NCBI GenBank assembly: GCA_022792175.1
Contig: JAAWAN010000022.1
Coordinates: forward strand, 124,001 to 188,000
Direction of reading: 5' to 3'
DNA length: 64,000 nt
Source of the DNA: Provencibacterium sp.
GTDB taxonomy: Bacteria; Bacillota; Clostridia; Oscillospirales; Ruminococcaceae
The notes below the pieces were generated by a model, which saw only the letters and a program-made list of their open reading frames with translations, did not search any database and was not told the DNA's origin. The translations under genes were made by a program, and so were the position numbers. Positions 59,460 through 64,000 of this stretch are shown one piece after another; within the stretch, counting starts at the first letter, position 1; every line of letters begins with the position of its first letter.

Positions 59460-60395
59460 TTATAAGTGGGAAAGATTCCTGCGATATTCACGCAGTTCAT
59501 CTTCCCGCACAGTCTCCATGATTTTATCAAGTGCCGCCAAAAGAGCCTCTCTGTCCTCTGGTAATGCCCCCTGAAACCGGAAGGCATTGGATGCGCCTAA
59601 AGCGGCAAATTGGACAGGTATTTCCAGGTTTTCAAGCAGAATATGAATTTCCCTGTATTTTTCAATCTCGCTTTCTTCCTTCCAGCTGCCGCGCCGCATT
59701 TCCCGGTAAAGCTCCGATTCCGGGTAAATGGTCAGCATATTGACGCCAATGAGCCTCGGGTGCAGCTGATTGCAAATGGCAGCAGTCGCTTTTGCGCCAA
59801 TCTCACCACGTCCAGCGCCGGAGATGCCTGCCAGATAGAAAAAGCGGTAATGAATGCCGGCCCGGTCTAACCGCCGGCATTGTTTCACAATATCGGCAGC
59901 GGTATAACCCTTATTCATAAACTGCAGGGCTTCATCGTCGCCGGTTTCCATTCCGATTGTCAGCCCGTCATATCCGGCCCGATAAAGGGAGGCCAATTCC
60001 TCGTCCGATTTCAGCGTAACATCTGTAATCCTTGCAAAGCATCCAATCGTTTTGATTGAGGGAACGTATTGCCGGATTAAGCCGGCGATTGCCATGAGCC
60101 GTTCATATTTCAAAACAAAAGGGTTTGCCCCGGTTAAAAAAGCCCTCTGGAGACGCTCCGGCCCGGGTAGCCCCTGCAGGCGGGCAGTCAGCACCGCAAC
60201 AGGGTCTGTATGCCAAAGCTGCGCCTCCTGCAGGTCACCTTCCACATTTTCAAGGGGGGACATTCTGAATTTAAACGGTAAATCGTTATAGAGCGTACAG
60301 AATTTGCATTTGTGATGGGTACAGCCTGCCGTTACTTCAAGCAGCAGCGAGGAAGCCTCATAAGGCGGCCTCCATATCGTTCCCGTGTAGTGCAT
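59460..60395 (-). CDS. Radical SAM protein
   Basis: The 311-residue protein has EVTAGCTHHKCKFC, a C-x4-C-x2-C arrangement for the [4Fe-4S]-SAM cluster seen in one radical SAM branch. GYDGLTIGMETGDDEAL (SAM ribose site) and RFFYLAGISGAGRG follow. The substrate is unknown. It is divergent from an HxlR regulator across 127 bp with palindromic sites, so that regulator probably controls it. Confidence 0.87.
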   Translation of the reverse strand: MHYTGTIWRPPYEASSLLLEVTAGCTHHKCKFCTLYNDLPFKFRMSPLENVEGDLQEAQLWHTDPVAVLTARLQGLPGPERLQRAFLTGANPFVLKYERLMAIAGLIRQYVPSIKTIGCFARITDVTLKSDEELASLYRAGYDGLTIGMETGDDEALQFMNKGYTAADIVKQCRRLDRAGIHYRFFYLAGISGAGRGEIGAKATAAICNQLHPRLIGVNMLTIYPESELYREMRRGSWKEESEIEKYREIHILLENLEIPVQFAALGASNAFRFQGALPEDREALLAALDKIMETVREDELREYRRNLSHL

Positions 60396-60418
60396 AGTAG
60401 GACCTCCCTGTCTTTTTT

Positions 60419-60501
60419 GCCATTATATCATTGTACAAAGAAAATAAAAGTACGGTACTTTTTTGTAGTACATTGTTTTTTGACTGTGAGAACGATATAA
60501 T
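60419..60501. promoter_or_regulatory. Divergent promoters with palindromic operators
   Basis: Rightward TTGTTT (60473-60478), 17 bp and TATAAT (60496-60501) serve the HxlR gene. A leftward TATAAT lies at about 60423-60428 for the radical SAM gene. Between them are a perfect palindrome AAAAGTAC-G-GTACTTTT (60446-60462), TTGTACAA (60431-60438) and a related GTAGTACA. GTAC-centred repeats of this kind are typical HxlR operators. Binding by the adjacent regulator is inferred. Confidence 0.7.
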
Positions 60502-60522
60502 GCCATCAGGAGGTCATGAAGA

Positions 60523-60918
60523 ATGAGAAAAACAGAAACGGCCATCCAACGGTGTAAAACGATGTCAACGCTCCAAAAAATCCTGGGAGGCAAGTGGAAA
60601 CTGGAAATTCTTTACTATATTGCCTTTCATGACATTCATAGATTCGGGGAGCTGCGCCGCCAGATTGGTGAAATTACAGAGTCATCCCTGACAAAGCAGC
60701 TTCGGGAATTAGAAACCGATGGATTTTTAATCCGGCACGACTTCAAGGAGATTCCGCCAAGGGTAGAGTATACGTTGTCTGATCTGGGCACGAGTTTTAT
60801 GGATGTTATCCGTTATATGAAAGCATGGGGAGAACTTAATCTGCCGGATTGCAGAGACCAGGGACAGGAATTTTCAGAAGCGGTATGCACAGACATCCGT
60901 TCTATCGGGAATAGCTGA
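60523..60918 (+). CDS. HxlR-family transcriptional regulator
   Basis: This 131-residue winged-helix protein has the N-terminal Cys (IQRCKTMSTLQKILGGKWKL), RFGELRRQIGEITESSLTKQLRELE and FKEIPPRVEYTLSDLG, the full HxlR/MarR-like signature. The conserved Cys at about residue 11 is often a sensor of reactive electrophiles. CAGGAGG precedes the ATG. It is divergent from the radical SAM gene. Confidence 0.92.
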   Translation: MRKTETAIQRCKTMSTLQKILGGKWKLEILYYIAFHDIHRFGELRRQIGEITESSLTKQLRELETDGFLIRHDFKEIPPRVEYTLSDLGTSFMDVIRYMKAWGELNLPDCRDQGQEFSEAVCTDIRSIGNS

Positions 60919-60950
60919 TTGGCTATCATTCCATGCAAAAACGCAGGAAA

Positions 60951-60980
60951 AGGACGGCGCAGCCATCGCCGCGCCGTCCT
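60951..60980 (-). terminator. Terminator of deoD
   Basis: AGGACGGCGC pairs with GCGCCGTCCT around a ten-base loop. On the minus strand the stem is followed by TTTTCCTGCG. It may also end the convergent hxlR transcript. Confidence 0.75.
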
Positions 60981-61027
60981 GAATCGAATAATTTTCACTT
61001 GCGGGCCGCGCTTTTCTCCGCCGCCGG

Positions 61028-61744
61028 TTACAGGGAGGCGGCTGTTTCGAGCGCAATTTTCATCATGGCGGTAAAGGAGGACTGGCGCTCGGCGGCAGTG
61101 GTTTCCTCGTGGGAGACGAACGAATCGGAGATGGTAAGCAGGCAGGCGGCGTTTTTGCCGCACGCCTGCGCATTGTGGAAAAGGGCGAACGACTCCATTT
61201 CTACGCAGAGCACCCCCTTTTCCTCATGCAGCCTCTGGTAGTAGGGGGAATGGTCCTCGCGGTAAAAAACATCACTCGAATGGACGGGACCGGTTTTCAG
61301 CGGGATAGAAAGGGCGGCCGCCGTTTCGGCAATCTTCTGGCAGAGCGGGGCGCTGGGCAAAAGGGTATCCCCCATAAAGCCGCCCTGCACCCGGGCATAG
61401 GAGGATTCGCTCCAGGCGGAGCTGGCGAGCAGAACGTCATAAATTTTTGCCTCTTCGCAGTAGGAGCCGGCCGAGCCGATACGGATGATGTTTTCCACCC
61501 CGTAAACGGTGTAGAGTTCATAGGAGTAGATGCCGATGCTGGGCATCCCCATGCCGGAACCCATTACTGAAACGGGGCGGCCGTGGTAGCTGCCGGTAAA
61601 GCCGAGCATGCCGCGCACCTCGTTAAAGCAGACGGGGTTTTGGAGAAAGGTTTCGGCGATGAATTTTGCGCGCAGCGGGTCGCCGGGCATGAGCAGGGTT
61701 TTGGCAATCTGCCCGGGAGCGGCGTTATTGTGCGGGGTAGACAT
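61028..61744 (-). CDS. deoD: Purine nucleoside phosphorylase DeoD-type
   Basis: This 238-residue protein cleaves purine (deoxy)nucleosides with phosphate. It has LMPGDPLRAKFIAETFL (phosphate loop), GMGMPSIGIYSYEL, IRIGSAGSY, GVLCVEMESFALFHNA (base/ribose site) and ISDSFVSHEETTAAERQ. All agree with the hexameric bacterial enzyme. It is divergent from the MATE transporter gene. Confidence 0.96.
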   Translation of the reverse strand: MSTPHNNAAPGQIAKTLLMPGDPLRAKFIAETFLQNPVCFNEVRGMLGFTGSYHGRPVSVMGSGMGMPSIGIYSYELYTVYGVENIIRIGSAGSYCEEAKIYDVLLASSAWSESSYARVQGGFMGDTLLPSAPLCQKIAETAAALSIPLKTGPVHSSDVFYREDHSPYYQRLHEEKGVLCVEMESFALFHNAQACGKNAACLLTISDSFVSHEETTAAERQSSFTAMMKIALETAASL

Positions 61745-61855
61745 AAACGATGCCTCCTTCTGGGTTGCTTTTTTCTGAGAAACTGTTTTATAATGAAGGG
61801 CGGCCGCCGGGAAAGACCGTCCCGGCGGGCAAAAAACGGAAAGGAGCCAAAAACC

Positions 61856-63193
61856 ATGAACGTGGATTTAACCTGCGGCAAGCCCTCCCGCGTGCTCTTT
61901 AGATTCTGCCTTCCGCTCTTTGGGAGTATCCTTTTCCAGCAGCTCTATAATCTGGCGGACAGCCTGGTTGCCGGCCGCTTTATCGGCGAACAGGCACTGG
62001 CCGCCGTTGGCAACAGCTATGAGATCACCCTCATCTTTATCGCCTTCGGCTTCGGGTGCAACATGGGCTGTTCGGTCATCGTTTCCCAGCTGTTCGGGGG
62101 GAAACGCTTTTCCGAGCTGAAAACAGCGGTTTATACCGCCCTGATTGCCACCGGAGTTCTCTGCCTGCTGCTGATGAGCGGGGGGCTGCTTTTCTGCACC
62201 CGGCTGCTGCAGGCCATCCATACCCCGGAGGATATTCTCGCCGATTCCCGGCTGTATCTCGATATCTATATCTGGAGCCTGCCGTTTGTCTTCTTTTATA
62301 ATGTGGCGACCGGCATCTTCTCGGCGCTCGGCGATTCCAAAACTCCCTTTTGTTTTCTGGCGGCCTCATCGACCGCCAACATCGGGATGGATATCCTGTT
62401 TGTAACCGCCTTTCAGATGGGGGTGGCGGGCGTTGCCTGGGCAACCTTTCTCTGCCAGGGGGTCAGCTGCCTGCTGGCGGTGCTGTTCGTCTGGAAGCGG
62501 CTTGCCGCTATTGCGGATGAGGAGCAGGGGCCTGTGCCGATTTTCTCCTGGAATCTGTTTTTTCGCATTGCCCGCATTGCCATTCCCAGCATTCTGCAGC
62601 AGAGCTTTATTTCGGTCGGAAACATCCTGCTGCAGGGGATTATCAACACCTTCGGCTCAGGCGTTATCGCGGGCTACTCGGCGGCGATTAAGCTCAACAA
62701 TCTGGTCATTACCTCGCTGACCACCTTCGGCAACGGCATTTCCAACTTTACCGCGCAGAATGTCGGGGCTGGGAAGATGGAGCGCATCCGGGCCGGATTC
62801 TCCGCAGGGCTGCGGCTGACATGGGGCATTTGCCTGCCGCTTTTTCTTGCCTGGTTTTTTGCGGGAAAGCTGCTGCTGCGTGTCTTTTTGGAGGACCCCT
62901 CGGGGCTTGCGATGCAGACGGGGCTGGATATTCTGCACATCCTCTCCCCCTTCTATTTTGTCATCGGTACCAAGCTGATAGCGGATGGGGTACTGCGCGG
63001 TGCGGGCAGGATGAACGCCTTCATGGTCTCCACCTTTACCGACCTCATCCTGCGTGTATCGCTGGCAAAGCTCTTTTCCCTTTCGCTCGGGGCAGCAGGG
63101 ATCTGGCTGGCCTGGCCGGTCGGCTGGACGGTGGCGGCCATTCTCTCGCTGCTCTTTTACCGCCGCGGGGGATGGGAAAGGGATCTCGCTTAG
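61856..63193 (+). CDS. MATE-family multidrug/Na+ efflux transporter
   Basis: This 445-residue membrane protein has about 12 helices, with PLFGSILFQQLYNLADSLVAGRF in the first helix pair and the matching PSILQQSFISVGNILLQG at the start of the second half, the internal repeat of MATE proteins. The ATG at 61856 follows AAGGAG. A promoter (TTGCTT, 18 bp, TATAAT at 61789-61794) lies upstream. The stop overlaps the end of the convergent cyclophilin gene by 4 bp. The substrate is unknown. Confidence 0.92.
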   Translation: MNVDLTCGKPSRVLFRFCLPLFGSILFQQLYNLADSLVAGRFIGEQALAAVGNSYEITLIFIAFGFGCNMGCSVIVSQLFGGKRFSELKTAVYTALIATGVLCLLLMSGGLLFCTRLLQAIHTPEDILADSRLYLDIYIWSLPFVFFYNVATGIFSALGDSKTPFCFLAASSTANIGMDILFVTAFQMGVAGVAWATFLCQGVSCLLAVLFVWKRLAAIADEEQGPVPIFSWNLFFRIARIAIPSILQQSFISVGNILLQGIINTFGSGVIAGYSAAIKLNNLVITSLTTFGNGISNFTAQNVGAGKMERIRAGFSAGLRLTWGICLPLFLAWFFAGKLLLRVFLEDPSGLAMQTGLDILHILSPFYFVIGTKLIADGVLRGAGRMNAFMVSTFTDLILRVSLAKLFSLSLGAAGIWLAWPVGWTVAAILSLLFYRRGGWERDLA

Positions 63194-63711
63194 CCGACCT
63201 TCTCCGGCTCAGGATAGCTTTCGCCAAAGGTTTCGGCGGTGAGCTTTTTTATCCGCTCGTCCGCCTTCGGGCGGTCGTTCCAGTCGCGCCGGACGCCGGC
63301 GATGCGCAGAGCCTCCTCCATCCCCTCGGTCACCTTGCCGAAGGCGGCATACTGCCCGTCGAGATGGGAGGCGTCAGCGACCATGATAAAAAACTGGCTG
63401 CCGGCGGAATCGGGGTCCATCGTCCGCGCCATCGAGAGAACGCCGGACGTATGCTTCAGATCATTTTTGCAGCCGTTTGCGGAAAACTCGCCTTTGATGC
63501 TGTAGCCGGGCCCGCCGGTGCCGTTGCCGTCCGGGTCGCCGCCCTGAATCATAAAGCCGGGGATGACGCGGTGGAAGATGGTGCCGTCATAAAACCCCTT
63601 TTGAACGAGCGAGAGGAAGTTGCGAACGGTGTTCGGGGCGGTTTCGGGATAGAGCTCCGCCCTGATAACGGCGCCGCTCTCCATTTCAATGCTGACAACG
63701 GGATTTTTCAT
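63190..63711 (-). CDS. Peptidyl-prolyl cis-trans isomerase, cyclophilin type
   Basis: The 173-residue protein has TVRNFLSLVQKGFYDGTIFHRVIPGF, IQGGDPDGNGTGGPGY, SMARTMDPDSAGSQFFI and YAAFGKVTEGME, the cyclophilin active-site blocks including the Arg of FHRV. No signal peptide is present, so it is cytosolic. It speeds proline isomerisation during folding. AGGAGG precedes the ATG. Confidence 0.95.
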   Translation of the reverse strand: MKNPVVSIEMESGAVIRAELYPETAPNTVRNFLSLVQKGFYDGTIFHRVIPGFMIQGGDPDGNGTGGPGYSIKGEFSANGCKNDLKHTSGVLSMARTMDPDSAGSQFFIMVADASHLDGQYAAFGKVTEGMEEALRIAGVRRDWNDRPKADERIKKLTAETFGESYPEPEKVG

Positions 63712-64000
63712 AAAACTTACCTCCTGTAAGGCCGGCTCTGACCGGCCTTTTATTCATAAACAGCACCTTTATGATAGCGGATTTCAGAAAGGAACGCAAC
63801 CGCTTTTCTTCGGGTTTGTCTGTTAAAAGAGTTTTTCCCGGGAAAAGGGAGAAGGGCGAAAAAAGGGGACGGCACTGCGGCGGGCAGAACAACAATTCTC
63901 TGCGCAGGAATATTTTTTGTTTACAGAAGCGATGGAAAATAGTATGATAAAAGCGATCCATTCGCATCTGGGACACGGCCGCTGCCGTTTTTACAGAATG
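63712..64000. other. Right-edge region without a confirmed gene
   Basis: About 290 bp lie upstream of the cyclophilin gene. A small GGCCGG/CCGGCC hairpin is at 63730-63750. An ATG at 63931 opens a rightward frame that runs off the edge (first residues MENSMIKAIHSHLG), but no clear ribosome site precedes it, so I do not call a gene. Confidence 0.35.

Noticed and set aside
59096-59587. 163-codon leftward frame upstream of the hydrogenase operon
   Set aside because: It overlaps the 3' end of the radical SAM gene in another frame, has a random-looking composition rich in Arg/Gly/Pro and lacks a start signal.
63931-64000. Start of a rightward gene at the window edge
   Set aside because: Only 23 codons are visible, there is no convincing ribosome site, and no family can be judged.

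Overview
The window comes from a GC-rich, spore-forming member of the Bacillota, most likely an anaerobic gut-type clostridium of the Oscillospirales kind. The evidence is a set of sporulation and germination genes (spoIIP, gpr, spoVAC-spoVAD-spoVAE), strong AAAGGAGG-type ribosome binding sites, an acetate kinase, an [FeFe]-hydrogenase-like sensor and a GHKL/LytTR two-component pair. The taxonomic placement is inferred from gene content only.

Layout. 1-9 kb is chromosomal backbone: spoIIP, a sulfur-amino-acid operon (O-acetylhomoserine sulfhydrylase, cysK, Rrf2 regulator) behind a palindromic operator, gpr, rpsT, the spoVA triad and a tRNA-Pro. 9.0-9.1 kb holds a two-repeat, one-spacer CRISPR remnant of type I-C character. 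9.4-14.9 kb is a rightward sugar-type operon: class II aldolase, phosphofructokinase-like kinase, LarA-family nickel-pincer racemase/epimerase, ROK regulator and a truncated Gfo/Idh oxidoreductase. It ends at a second, isolated I-C-like repeat. 14.9-36.5 kb is one long leftward gene string. Read in its own direction it runs: ABC polysaccharide exporter (wzm, wzt), a methyltransferase with a long coiled coil, glycosyltransferases, an AT-rich insert with a frameshifted lipoprotein beta-propeller, a complete WbpA/B/D/E/I-type set for UDP-2,3-diacetamido-mannuronic acid, an AsnB-type amidotransferase, and finally cas5-cas8c(cas11c)-cas7, with no cas3, cas4, cas1 or cas2.

The head of that string carries the most striking structure. 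Between wzm and a tyrosine recombinase gene lies a segment of about 240 bp bounded by a perfect 17-bp inverted repeat. Inside it are a good promoter pointing away from the operon and an intrinsic terminator facing transcription toward the operon. This is the architecture of an invertible (phase-variable) promoter, drawn here in the apparent OFF orientation. If it flips, it would switch the surface polysaccharide and, because the cas genes follow asnB after 33 bp, possibly the Cascade genes too.

37.7-44.5 kb is an accessory stretch: a GmrSD/DUF262-type modification-dependent restriction protein, a broken DeoR-family regulator, a glycosylase-like hypothetical, an aminoglycoside-phosphotransferase-fold kinase, a flavodoxin and a divergent peptide deformylase. 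44.6-64 kb returns to backbone: valS preceded by a possible structured RNA instead of a visible T-box, a pnuC-like transporter behind an attenuator leader, tmcAL, ackA, an AgrC/AgrA-like pair, a sensory hydrogenase operon with a SpoIIE-type phosphatase, a radical SAM/HxlR divergent pair, deoD, a MATE transporter and a cyclophilin.

All functional calls come from reading translated sequence and motifs by eye. No database search was run.
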